Source of the DNA: Scilla litardierei | Lineage: Eukaryota > Streptophyta > Magnoliopsida > Asparagales > Asparagaceae | Assembly: GCA_030789695.1 (NCBI GenBank) | Contig: CM061139.1 | Span: 106,924,837 to 106,988,836 of the forward strand | Length of the DNA: 64,000 nt | Reading direction: 5' to 3' | Shown: piece after piece, positions 35,054 through 46,825 of the stretch | Position numbering within the stretch: the stretch's first letter is position 1 | Layout of the letters: each line of letters begins with the position of its first letter | Made by a program: the position numbers and the translations under genes | The notes under the pieces: generated by a model | Seen by the model: the letters and a program-made list of their open reading frames with translations, nothing else | Database searches by the model: none | What the model was told of the DNA's origin: nothing

Positions 35054-36910
35054 TGATGAATGGATATTTTACACATTTTCAGTGGGGTTATTCGATGCAT
35101 AATTTATACTTTTCCCCATTTTATATGTCACATCATCCCATTTTTGTTCACTTTCACTCTCTAGGTGTTCACGTGTGTTTCAGGTTGAAATATGGAGAAA
35201 ATGATCCAATTCGAGTCAAATAAGTAAAAGGAATAAGCAAGGCAGAGAAACGACATCGATAGAGTTGAAGAAGGTTATTTTATGTCCCATGCGACTATTT
35301 GTGTCACCACAAACGGTCTCATCGCCCAAAGACAATCCAATTTTGCATGGATCTGAGGAGCCATCAACGTAGTCATGTGGCTGCCCCACATAACTGCATG
35401 GAAGAGAGCAAGGAAGGGCACAAGGAAGCACAACACGATCGTTTCATCTAAACGACGCGGCCGCATCATTTGGCCAAATCTCTAGAAAACTTTAGCCCAT
35501 TTATCTTCTGACCAAACGATCGTGTCATCTAAATAACTCGACCGCCTAGAAGATCTCAGCTCAAGCCAAAGAGAAGATGAGCCACACGGTCGCGTGGCTA
35601 CCCCGACATGACCGCATGGAGGTAATACCACAAGAAAGTGCACAACCCTCGCAAAGATTGAAGACTTATCACAACCCTTTGGTTATCTTCACTTCTCTTT
35701 ATTTTTTCTTCGAAGAGCATCTTGTCCTGATTCCAATGCATATTTATTTGTATTTTTCTAAGATCGGAGCGATTTTATACATTTTCTGGAAGACGAGACT
35801 GTGAGGTTGGAATTCTGACGCGACCGCATGGATTGCTCCACGTGGCCGCGTTGGGTCAGGTTTTTCTCGACCAGTTAGGGTTATTAATGTGTTGTAAAAG
35901 GGTTTTGTGTGCCTTTTTGAAGGGGGCCAACCCTTGGAGGCATTTTTCTTCCTCTTTTTCATATTTTTCGTAGTTTTAGGAGTAGGGGTAGGTTAGATTA
36001 GATTTTGGAGGCGTTCTTTGATCGGTGCAAGCTTGTAATCTTCATATCTTTATATTGCAACCCCATGATAATTTTCTCCATCTTTATTTTGATAATTTTA
36101 TATGTTTTACTATCTCGTTATTGAATCTTTGTTAATATCTGTGATTATATACTTGTGTAGTGAGTAGAATTTAATCTAGGGCCATGGTGTAGCCATAATT
36201 GTGGATTTGAGCATGTATTGATGAGTTTTGGTTGGTTGTTGTATGAATGATGATTAGAGATATACTAGGATGATTATTATTATTAATGTATATCAGATTC
36301 CTCCTTCGTGTGTAATTAGATTAATTTACGGCAGAAGCCGGGGCTAATCTAAGGTTTTCGATTGCATTGATCGATGATATCGATGCAGCTGACGGAAGTC
36401 AGGCATCGATCAGAGTCCTCCTAACATATATGCTAATTCTAATCCACAGAAGTGGCATGTATGAAGATTGGGGACATTTGTTGGATGTAATGCACCTAGC
36501 ACGTATCGATGCACGACGGAAGTCGGTATCAATACAGGCTAGGTAATCCTATCATGCACCACGGAAGTGGTAGGTAGGGTTAATATAAGGGGATATCTTA
36601 TCATGTGCCATGGAAGTGAGATGTAAGAGAATACCCTTAGATTGGATGGCCTCTCTCTATCCCACGAGTTCTACAACCGATCAACCCAAGTCAATTCATG
36701 TCCAATCCACAATTGGGTGAAACCTAGCCCAAGATTCCATTTCATTCTATTTGTTCCTCCCCATTATAAATATATTCCACATATCCTCACGTAGCTAACC
36801 ACGGCTTAGGGTTGAGATATTACTCAATTGCCCAACCTCCCTGTGAACGACCAGTTAGCACTACGATGACAGTCGTGCACTTGTGGTTTATAAGTGTAAA
36901 ACTCCTAACA
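35054..36910 (+). repeat. 3' LTR of element B
   Basis: Complete 1857-bp copy, matching 715-2216 plus 9193-9514. It keeps a 36-base hairpin at 35817-35852 that is collapsed in the 5' copy. Ends ACTCCTAACA. Confidence 0.9.
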
Positions 36911-37109
36911 TAATGCTTGCCCACCATTATCATTCCTGCTTTGTTTCTTTTGCAAAATACTGTATCTTTTCCGTCCTAATAAAACACCAACAAGTGCTCT
37001 CGTACTTGATCAACTCTCTTCTAATACTCATGTGCTTCTTGATAAACACAGGTCTGTCGAAACCTCGCAATCACTTATTACAAGCCAGACGCCATCGAAA
37101 TTAACGTGG
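36911..37109 (+). other. Right flank of element I after element B
   Basis: Resumes the element I sequence interrupted at 714. It is short and T/C-rich, with no supported reading frame, and leads into the minisatellite. Confidence 0.5.
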
Positions 37110-38100
37110 TTAACCGTAAAGCTGAGGGCCACTCCCCCAACATGCCGATCATCCGGTCAGTCGTTAGGCTGAGGTCAACTTCCCCAGCAGGTTAACCATA
37201 AACTTGGTCCACCCTAAGGCTGGGGGCCACTCCTCCAGCAAGCCAGTCATTCGATCAGTTGTAAGTCTGTGGGCAACTCCCCTAGGCGCATGTCGTCAGG
37301 CTTTCGACTATCAGCTGTAAGGCTGGGGGCAACTCTCCCAATATGTTGACCATAAACTTGGTCAACTGTAAGGCTGGGGACCACTCCTCTAGCAGGTCAA
37401 TCATCTGATCAGTTGTAAGGATGGCGGCCTTCCCTCAGTAGGCCTGTCATTGGGTTAGCCGTAAGGCTGGGGGCAATTCCCCAGCAGGTTTACCATAAAC
37501 TTGGTCTGACGTAAGCTGGAGGCTACTCCCCTAGCAGGCCGATCATCTGACCAGCCATAAGGTTGGGGGCCACTCCCCAGTAGACCGATCATCTGATCAG
37601 TCGTAAGGCTGGGGGCCACTACCCCAGTAGGCTGATCATCCGATCATCTATAGGGCTGGGGGCCACTCCCGTAACTGGTCGATCATCGAGTCAGCCTTAA
37701 GGCTGGGGGCCACTCCCTCAGCAAGCCGATCATCTGTTCAGCTGTAAGTCTGGGGTCTACTCCCCTAGTAGGATGATCATTCGATCAGCCGTAAGGCTGG
37801 GGCAACTCCCCCAGCTGGTTGACCATAAACTTGGTCCGTCGTAAGGCTAGGGACTACTCCCATAGTAGGCTAATGATTCGATCAGTCGTTAGGCTAGGGG
37901 TAACTCCCCCAGTAGGGTGACCATAAACTTTGTCCGTCGTAAGGCTGGGGGATACTCCACCAGCAGGTCGATCATCCGATCAACAGTGAGGCTGCAGGCC
38001 ACTCCCCTAGCAGGTCGATCATTTGATCAGTCGTAAGGCTGGGGGCAACTCCCCCAACAGGTTGACCATAAACATGGTCTGTCGTAAGGATGGGGGATAC
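37110..38100 (+). repeat. Minisatellite of about 48 bp, about 21 copies (Tat-like element I)
   Basis: Each unit has GTAAGGCTGGGGGCCACTCC or a variant, then CCAGCAGG, then one of two linkers: GATCATCCGATCAGTC or TTGACCATAAACTTGGTC. The two unit types are interspersed, about half with each linker towards the ends. Tat-lineage Ty3 elements are known to carry variable tandem repeats in their non-coding 3' part, which fits the gag at 38-674. The array is cut by the F LTR at 38101. Confidence 0.85.
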
Positions 38101-39676
38101 TTGATTATGATTGAATATTGCTTATTTTAGCCCTATAATCATTCCCTCTTGTACATATAATCCATTGAATCATACTCTCCTAACCATGTTTGTAATAACT
38201 CATCACTTTTGAGCAAATGATTTTATTTATGCACAACCTCACTCTCCAAATCTTTATAAATATGAATTGTATTTTTACATATTTTCTAGATTTTTCAGGA
38301 GGCCCAAAGGGGACAAAATCAACTAAATGGAAAAATGAAGCTGGAGCCAGGATAGGCGCCTATCTGGACAACGACATGGGCCTGCCCCTTGAAGCCCTGG
38401 CCTAAAGCATTTTGGAGTGCATCACAGGCGTCTATAGAAGGATTGGCAGGTGCCTGTCATTTCAACTGCAGGCGCCTGGTTTTCCCTACTTCTGAGGGTT
38501 GGCAAAACCAACTCTCTGTTGTTTTTGGCTATTCGAACAGGAAGCGCCTAAAGCACAAAAGGCAAGCGCATGTGTCTCTCACATGCGCCTGTGTATTTCA
38601 AGGCAGTCGCCTGCCTGGGGATCTCCAATTTTTGTATGTTTTGCAACTTCCCACACAAGCGCCAGCCTGACCAACAACAGTTGCCTGGCCATTGGTCGAC
38701 AGGCGCCTGATCGGGGTTTTTCTGCTGATTTCTGGGTTGCAAAAATGGGTTTTTCTTAACCCGTTTTGAGCTGCTTCATATGGGCCCTTGAACGAGATGT
38801 TGGATGGTATAAGGATGTAATCCCTAGGGGGTATAAAACCCCAAAACTCTGATGTAATTAGAGAGCTTGAAATACTTTGCTAAATGTAGGTTTTCTTCTT
38901 CTACAAGGAGAAATTAGGGTTCTAGTGAGTTTTGAGTGTTTTGATTTCGTTTTGCTATTTCTGAGATTACTCTAAGATTGGAGAAGCTTGCAATTGGTGA
39001 TAGATTTCCAACTCTCTTATCCTTGTTCATTTGATTGCAACTTTTGCATTGAACAATGCTTATTTCAATTAATATCTTGTTTATGTTTATGATGGTTAGC
39101 TAAATCTGTTGTGTGTTTGTTATGGATTGATGCAGGATATCATGATTGCCTTGATAATATTTATTTCTAGTACCCCTTGTTAATCCATGTTGTTGGAAGC
39201 TTTAGACCTATGTTTTATTGAATCTAACACTACCTGTCGAGGGGCCGCGAACGGTGGTTGTGCTGCGAGGCATTTCCCATGTGTTTATAGGGTCTTGCAT
39301 AACTTGAAATGGGTATGAGTCCCTCTCGATTCATAAGCCTAGTTTAAAGGTCTAAACCCTCATCCAATCCATATTGCTTAAGTGGGTTGTAACCTATTTA
39401 TTGAATCGTGCATTACCTGAAAGGGGCCACAGAACGGTGGTTGTGTGGTGCGCAATACAACCTATATGCACAACTCTCACATACCTTGAAATGGATGTGA
39501 GAGTTGATTCATGAGCTTTAATTAGGGAAGAACAACACATTTAACGATTACCTTTGGTGCAACACATGTGTACTTAATTGATTCATTTTCCGATCCACAT
39601 ACCTTGGCATGGATGTGTGGTTGAGTTATCTTGGAACTAACATTTAGCAAGGCAATTGAGTAATCCTATGGATACC

Positions 39677-39768
<92 letters not shown>

Positions 39769-40011
39769 TCTTCCCTTTGCATCCTAACCTTAGGACATTA
39801 CCCTTATTCTAGGGTATTTAGATAATCCACCTTTCAAAACAACCATTCATCACCAAAGGGTGGTTAGAACCTTCATCATTTCTTTGCACACTCTGACTCT
39901 CTGTGTGAATTTGCATATTAGTTCCGTCCATGTGGATATGATCCCGTACTCACCGGGTATATTATTTGCCGACCTTGTACACTTGCTAGTAGCATCTTTT
40001 CGGGCGAGTCA
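38101..40011 (+). repeat. 5' LTR of element F
   Basis: Homologous to the G LTR (44881-46825, opposite strand) from GATTATGA...GAATATTGC to the terminal GAGTCA. U3 holds GGCGCCT palindromes at 38355-38710, followed by a TATA box at 38832-38838. The first two bases no longer read TG. An (AC)n tract of about 89 bases is at 39679-39767. Confidence 0.82.
39679..39767. repeat. (AC)n microsatellite
   Basis: About 44 uninterrupted AC dinucleotides inside the F LTR. It is absent at the homologous place in the G LTR, so the expansion is copy-specific. Confidence 0.95.
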
Positions 40012-40018
40012 AGCAAAC

Positions 40019-40036
40019 TGGAGTCGTTGCCATGGA
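40019..40036 (+). other. Primer binding site of element F, decayed tRNA-Asp type
   Basis: TGGAGTCGTTGCCATGGA begins eight bases after the LTR. It matches the tRNA-Asp form in element C at 14 of 18 positions. Confidence 0.7.
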
Positions 40037-40215
40037 CGGCGTATCTTCGTTTCACATTTTTTTCTTTTGCGTGCAAGTTTGGTAAGATCTTTTCATTCTC
40101 TTGTTTATATCTATTGTGATTATCCATAATTGTTTTTCAATTCATATAATCACCAAAATAATAATAATTAGGTTAGTTTTTGAAAAATATTGGCTTATGC
40201 TTAATTTTCTAGTTT

Positions 40216-42541
40216 ATGTGGTTAATGATTCCTCGAACACATAGATTAGTAAGAAACATAGACATGGCCAATAACAACACCCACCATAGTGGGGGTGAGG
40301 ATGATCACTCCCAACATGAAGGAGATAGAAGTTTGAGATATGTGTTAAGACCGAGTAGGTCCGCTACCAGCTCAAGCATCGTGCTTCCCGTCGATGAGAA
40401 TTCCTTTAGCCCTAGACCGGTGATATTTCAAATTCTCTCCACCTTTCCTGGTGTGGAGAAGGAGAATCCATATTTGCATATAAAGGATTTCGAGGATGTT
40501 TGCCTCACATGTTCGGATGGGAAGGGTAGCAATGACACCATCTATCTTAAACCATTTCCTTTTTCATTGAAGGATAAAGCTAAAAATTGGTTTAATGCTA
40601 TACCTCCTCATTCCATTAATTCTTGGTTAGCAATGCAAGCTGAGTTTCTTAAGTAGCTTTTTCTTTTGCACAGGACTCAAGGATTAAAGCGGTAAATTGC
40701 AAACTTTTCTCAAAAGGAGAATGAAAACTTTGATGTCACTTGGGAAAGGATCAAGGAGTTGCTACTAGCATGTCCACATAATGGATTTGATGAGTACCGT
40801 CTCATAAGTTTCTTCTACGACGGAATTATCCCATCCATGAAACAATTTGTGGAAATGATGTGCAATGGGGAATTCTTGGACAAGACACCGAAAGAGGCAT
40901 GGGACTACTTGGAATCCATTGCGGATAAGGCGCAAAGTTGGGATGCGACTCCCGAATTGAAAAGAAGAGATCTGCCTCAACCTTCGACCCGTGGAGGTCT
41001 CCTTACATTAACTCAAGAGGAAGCTTTTAAAGGCAAGGATGGAGGCCCTTATTTGTATGAAGGGTTGCAATTGAACGGTGTGAAGGCTGTGACGGTTGGA
41101 AATGAGGGACTATGAAACCTTTGTGGCAGTGCCGGCCATGGCATTTCTCAATGCCCCAACCTATCATTAGTGAGGGAAGTGCTTCAGGACCCCACAAAAG
41201 TCAATTACTTGGCAAATTCCAACCAAGGGCAAAAATACAACAACTCCAACAATCAAGGCCCAAGTTGAAGGAGCAGTCCGAATTTGAATTGGGGATCCCA
41301 AAGGCAACAACAAGCCCAACAGTCGTATCGTCCACCACCTTTCAACAACAACAACCAACAACGAAACCAAAGGACGAGGGATGAGACAAATGATCCGCAA
41401 GTTCAATCTCTAAGCGACACGCTTCAACAATTCATGCAAATGCAAACGTCGCAAAATCAAGCCAATTTTCAAAAATGGAAACAATTGCAACAAACTCAAG
41501 CACAACATCAACAACAATTTCAACAACTCAATGAGAACACGGTGAAGCTTGCGATAACTTTAGACAAGGGCAAGCTACTGGCACAACCACTCCCCAGCAC
41601 CAACATGAATTCGTCATCGAAAGGATCCAATGTTAAACTAAGCCAAGCTGTGACAACCTTGAGGAGTTGTCGGGAAATTAAGAGATCGGAGCCACCAAGA
41701 GTTGATGCAGAGATTGTTGTGGAGGATGAAGCTACCACAAATGAAGAAGTGCAAGGGGAGCGTTCAGACAAAGTCAACAATTCCGAAGCGGTCATCATTG
41801 AAGAGCCCGCACCATACACTCCTCCCGCACCGTTTCCTCAAAGGCTACAACCTCCAAGAAAAGATAAGTTCTAATCCGAAATCCATGAAATTTTTCATAA
41901 ATGTCAAATTAACATTCCTCTTCTTGACGTAATAAACCAAATTTCGGCATATGCTAAATTTTTATAAGATTTATGCACTGTTAAGAGGAATGTTAGCATT
42001 AAGAAAAAGGCCTTTTTAACACAACAAGGAAGTGCCATTGTGCAACATAACACTCCAACTAAATACAAGGATCTTGGCTCCGCTATCCCATGTGTGATAG
42101 GAACCAAAAAGATAGGACAAGCCCTCCTTCATTTAGGCTCTAGTGTTAATATCTTTTCATATAACTTGTATGTGCAATTGGGACTTGGAGAATTAAAATC
42201 TAGACCAATCATTCTCCAATTGGCCGATAGATCCATTAAAGTCCACAAGGGTAGCAATGAGGATGTGCTTGTCCAAGTGGACAAATTTTACTACCCGGTG
42301 GATTTTATTGTTTTGGAAATTCTTGGACCACAAACCGAAACACCAACCCCAATATTTTAGATAGACCATTCCTAGCCACAAGCAATGCAATAATCAATTG
42401 TAGATATGGTCAAGTTAAAATCTCTTTTGGCAACATGACCCTTGACTTGAACATTTTCAATGCTTGTAAGTTGCCATCAGGGATGGTTGGAATTGAGGAT
42501 GCTTGCTTGATTAAAACTCTCGTTGATGAAAATTTTGATTC
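40216..42541 (+). pseudogene. Gag-protease pseudogene of element F
   Basis: One frame carries nearly all of gag, broken by stops. The capsid domain is at 40420-40960 (HIKDFEDVCLTCSDGKG, YLKPFPFSLKDKAKNWF, LISFFYDGIIPSMKQF). The zinc knuckle is at about 41113-41150, where the first Cys codon is TGA (stop-NLCGSAGHGISQCP). A Gln-rich stretch is at 41290-41550, and the protease at 42040-42360. The active site reads LLHLGSS, while sister element G has ILDLGSS, so the catalytic Asp is lost. A further frame change is at about 42357. Several stops are TAG or TAA where related gags have Gln. Entirely inactive. Confidence 0.85.
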
Positions 42542-44880
42542 TGTCACGCCCCGCTTCCCATGATACTTGGGAGCGAGGACGCGAGCGGGTCTGCATGGGC
42601 TGAAGAGGTAAAGCTTAAGCCCAATAAGCGTATGTGAATAACAACCAAACGCAGATTCTTGCATGTAATCAGAGCAACAGAGATAATTAAAAATTAAGCC
42701 AACGTCCAGAATGAAAAGTACAAGAAGAAAATAAGGCCCCAAGCATGGCCAACAAACAAAGTCTACAAAAGTGGGTACACACGCAACAGAAAAGCAGAAT
42801 AAAACTCTAAGCAGCAGTAGGTAGAACTCGGTGGCTAGTCCTTTGTGGGGACAACCACTAAATCGACGTACTCCTGGTCCAACGGATCAGTCTGATCAAG
42901 CAACTCGTCCTCCTGGTACTCTGTCTCGTGACCTGACATACATTTCAAACAACATGGAATGTATGTCAGCAATGGTCCTTGGCAAGATATGGTTAAGAGT
43001 GGAACAATTGGCAAGATATGCAAAAGATTATACATGGCAGTTTAAGCAATAATAAAGATTTACACTAGCATAGTGGTTCTGTTATAATGGAAACATGGCA
43101 GTTCAATTTTAAACAAAACAATAGCAATTCTATAAGTTAACATGTTTAATACAGTATTTTCAAGTTGTTTAGTTGTGTGTGCAATTCTGTGACTAAAGTT
43201 CCCGTCTTTAGACGGCTAGTAAGTGAATCTACCTTCAAGTGCCCCCGAAGGAGACTCTTTTACTATAGACTAGTGCCTGCGAACCCAACCCCACCCACAT
43301 GTACTTTCTGGACCACGAGCCAGAATCAGCCAACCGGCCATCATAAGTTATATATTGGACACGAGCCAGACTAGCCAATAGGCCCACTGGAATAGCCAAA
43401 TCTTGGCATGCATGTCTATGATTTAGCCAAACCGGCTATTATATTCTATGATTATCAGAATATTCACATATTTCATGTACTTTCTACAGGTTTTGTATTT
43501 CATTCTGTAACAAGGCATTATCATTCTACTTAATGATGTCCCCACATATGCACGCGGGTTCTAGTTTAGCAATTCAAAAAAGTGCATATACGGGATTTTA
43601 GTGTCATTGTGTCACATGGCATTTTCATGTACAAGATATCACGGTTTAAGTCATATAGAACTAGTTAAGTGTTAAAGCGTCTAAATGAGCAACATTTAAA
43701 AACATGTATTAAATTGCATGCTTACCTGATTCCTGTGATTTTTGGTGTCGACGAGTTTGTAAGAAAGGTGCGGACGTTTTCTGCGTCATTAGGTTTCTGA
43801 TATCAGTTTAAACGAAATTAACTTATTTAAACTTACTTTTTTATAACTTAACTTGTTTAATCAACTAACTTATTAATACATAATGACTAACTTACTGGTT
43901 ATATTTTATGTTATATAACTATACTAAATTACATAATATCTAGTTTTTATAAAAACATTATACTATTATCTATATATACCTATTAAATATAACACATACT
44001 GTTATAAAAAACACATCATGGTATACCGTATATAAAATATAAAGCACCTACGGGATCTAAAACTTTATACACATAAACACATTACTAAATATATAAGACT
44101 TTTTATATACAATATATAAAACACATATCTAATATAAAACACATATAATATAGCTAATAACTTCACTTATTGATTTAAAGTTTAGTTCTCTTCTGTGTTT
44201 GCAGGTGGGTGGTGGCCACGGCAACTCCGATCACGACAGTGGCAGGAGGTGGTGCTGACAGCGATAGTGGTGCGGGAGGACTGCACAGTCAGAGGCGACT
44301 GCCAGCGCTGAAGGGGAGCGGTCGGAGGGATCCACAAGGGGGAGGTATTACTGCGGGCTGTCGAGTCATGGAAGGCAGAGGACGAAGGTTGCTAGCAGTA
44401 GAGTGGAGGTCGAAGGCGCAGTTGATGGGGGCGCAGCTGCTTCGGGGTAGAGGAAGAGAAAAGGACGATGGTGCAGGATGGGGTTGCGGGCTACTGTACG
44501 TCGGGGTGCCAGAGGTGGGGTGGAGACAAGGTGAAGGAGCGCTGGGAGTAGGAGAAGAGGGGTGCGGTGTTGGTGGTTCGCTGGGTGGTCGGAGAGGGGT
44601 GCGCTGGTGTTGGGCTCTACAGGTGGAGGCACGAGTCTTATGGGGAGGAGGGGGAGGAAGGAGGTGGTCGTTGGGGACTATTGTGGGTGGTCGGAGGTTA
44701 TGCAAAGCTGTCAATAGGGGAGAGGTCAATGGGGAGGTGTTAGGGTTTGAGGGGGTGCGGTTGAAGTGATGAGACTAGAGTTTCTTGGAGGAAGGCAAGG
44801 GTTATACGACTGCTAGGGTTTTTGTGAAGAAGAGGGCTTGGGGTTCTTTGTTCTAGGTTTTAGAGATAGGGTTGGGTTCT
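42542..44880 (-). mobile_element. Element E: Tekay-like LTR on the minus strand, interrupted by G
   Basis: Starts at 42542 with TGTCACGCCCCGCTTCCCA, the exact complement of the element D LTR end. It shares the conserved hairpin (42933-42969) and a GC-rich block at 44209-44770 comparable, in reverse, to the D block near 25100-25450. The other end is not in the window, because G was inserted at 44880/44881. The rest of E should reappear right of G. Open frames such as 44209-44769 are low-complexity Gly/Arg reads and not genes. Confidence 0.78.
42933..42969 (-). other. Conserved hairpin in the element E LTR
   Basis: CTGACATACATT (42933-42944) pairs perfectly over 12 bp with AATGTATGTCAG (42958-42969) around a 13-base loop. 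It lies 391-427 bases from the LTR end, against 386-428 in D. Confidence 0.75.
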
Positions 44881-46825
44881 TGACTGGACCACAAAGGTGA
44901 TACTCGCAAGTGTACGAGGTCGGCAAATAATATACCCGGTGAGTATGGGATCGTATCCACAGAGACGGAACTAATCTGCAAATGCACAGAAATAGTCCGA
45001 GCATATAAAGAATGGTTGAGGGTTCTAACCACCCTTTGAGGGTGAATGATTGTTTGAATAGATGATTTATCTAAATACCCTAGAGTTAGGGTAATGTCCT
45101 AATATTTGGAAGCAAGGGGGAGAGAGAGTGCGGGTGTTGAAGATATCGGTAGGATTACTCAATTGCTCTACTAAATGTTAATTCCATGATAACTTGATCA
45201 CTCATCCATGTCAATGTATGAGGATCGGGAAATAAATCAATTAAGCACATATGGGGTGCACCAAAGGTAATTGCTAATTGGGTTCTTCTCCTAATTAAAT
45301 CTCATGAATCACTCTCACACCCATTTCAAGGTATGTGAGAGTAATGCATGTAGGTTTTGTTGTGCAATACACAACCACCGTTCTGTGGCCTCTTTCGAGT
45401 AATGCATGATTCGATAAACGGGTTACAACCCAATTAACAATTTGGATTATTGGGTGAATTAAACTTCTAAACTATGGAATATGGATTGAAGAGGCTTGCA
45501 TTCATTTCAAGATATGCAATACCCATCGGATACATAGGTGCAACAATTACGAAGTACCACCGTTCTTCGGCTCCTCTATGGTTAGTATCAAATCCAACTA
45601 ATCATAAGCTTATTTCACCCAACAACATGGATTAACAAGAGGGTGCTGGAACTAACATTAGCAAGGCAATCAAAACATCCTACATTAATCCATAACACCC
45701 ACCAATGAATTTAACCCAACAAATCAAGAATAGAATAGGCATTCAAAAAAATAGACATAGTTACAATACAAGAAATGAAAGCAAATGTATAGTAGTAAGA
45801 GAGTTGGAGATTTGTCACCAAATACTAGCTTTCTCATCATCAATCAATCTCAGCAATAGCAAGAACGAGAACAAGAAACTCAAAACTCTCCAAAACCCTA
45901 ATCTCCTTCTTAAGGAAGAAGATGACCTAAAAATAGTAAAAGATTAAGCTCTCCCTTATTACATCTGAATATTAGTGTTTTATAACCCCTAGGGGTTGCA
46001 TCTCATCCCTCCAAAATATCATCCAACGGCCCACAGCAACTGGGAAGAAATCGGGTTAAGAAAAACCCGTTTCTCGCACCCCAGAATTTAGGCAAAAAAA
46101 CCCCGATCAGTCGACTGCTGGAAAAACGCCAGTCGACTGATGACAGGCGACTATCGTTGTTCAGACAGTCGCCTGGCTGGTGGGCAGCGTAACTTTAAAA
46201 TGAAGACAGACGACTGTCTTGAATATTACAGTCGCTTGTGTGATTCACAGGCGACTGTCTTTTGTGCTTCAGGCGCCTGTTGTAGAAGTGCTAAAATAAA
46301 CAGTAAGTTGGCTCTTTTGGATCCCTCAGGCATCCGAGAAATCAGGTGACTGATGTGAAAATGGCAGGCTACTGTACAATACTATAGTCGACTGTAAATT
46401 CTCTTACAGGCGACTGTCGTTATGCTTCAGTTTCTCCAGCTCCAGCTCTTTAAAGGTAGGAGACTGATGTTGTTCGGGCAGTCACATGTTTGGTTGCCCA
46501 GGCGCCTGTCATTCCTTTGATAGTCTCCTGCTATGCACTTCTCTTATTGCGTTAATTTAGTCCCCTTCGGGATTCCTTCGATAGTCGTCTGTTATGCACT
46601 TCTCTTCATGAGTTAATTTAGTCCCCTTCGGGACACCTGAAAAATCCAGAAAAATATAGTAGACATTTTAATACTGTAGAAAGTGAAATTGTGCCAAAAT
46701 AAAGTCATATGATCACAAATGGTGAACTAACGTAAATATGGTTACGAGAGCATGATTCCATGTATTATATGCACAAGAGAAGATGATTATGAAGATAGGA
46801 TTTGCAATATTCGGTCATAATCACA
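44881..46825 (-). repeat. 3' LTR of element G
   Basis: 1945 bp. On the minus strand it begins TGTGATTATGACCG and ends CAGTCA. Palindromes of CAGTCGACTG and related type lie at about 46100-46510, upstream of the TATA box at 45977-45984 (minus strand). It is homologous to 38101-40011. Plus-strand open frames in it are spurious. Confidence 0.88.

Larger units (their letters stand above)
715..36910 (+). mobile_element. Element B: old Athila-like LTR retrotransposon, split by three younger insertions
   Basis: Two LTRs of one family (TGATG...ACA) lie at 715-9514 and 35054-36910, in the same orientation. The flanking 5 bases are TAACG at 710-714 and TAATG at 36911-36915; the single difference is a CpG-to-TpG change. 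The 5' LTR is followed by a tRNA-Asp type primer site. Removing the nested elements at 2217-9192, 11066-23836 and 24359-34125 leaves an element of about 6.7 kb. Its only coding remnant is a gag-like reading frame, with no protease, RT or integrase. LTR divergence is visible throughout, so this is an old, non-autonomous copy. Confidence 0.88.
38101..42541 (+). mobile_element. Element F: Athila-lineage retrotransposon, 5' part
   Basis: Has a 5' LTR, a degenerate tRNA-Asp primer site, gag and the start of protease. It is then cut by the Tekay-like LTR E in the protease-RT linker (the coding equivalent of NIFNACKLPSG...NFD). Its remainder should lie right of the window. It is the same family as G: the protein around EPPRVDAEIV...EEPAPYTPPAPFPQRLQ is nearly shared. 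Confidence 0.85.

Noticed and set aside
715..36910. Possible integrated pararetrovirus
   Set aside because: No movement protein or caulimovirus-type order. Every enzyme domain belongs to Ty1/copia or Ty3/gypsy elements with LTRs and TSDs.
44209..44769. 186-aa plus-strand frame in element E
   Set aside because: Gly/Arg/Val-rich read of an LTR GC block, open on the opposite strand too, with no domain.
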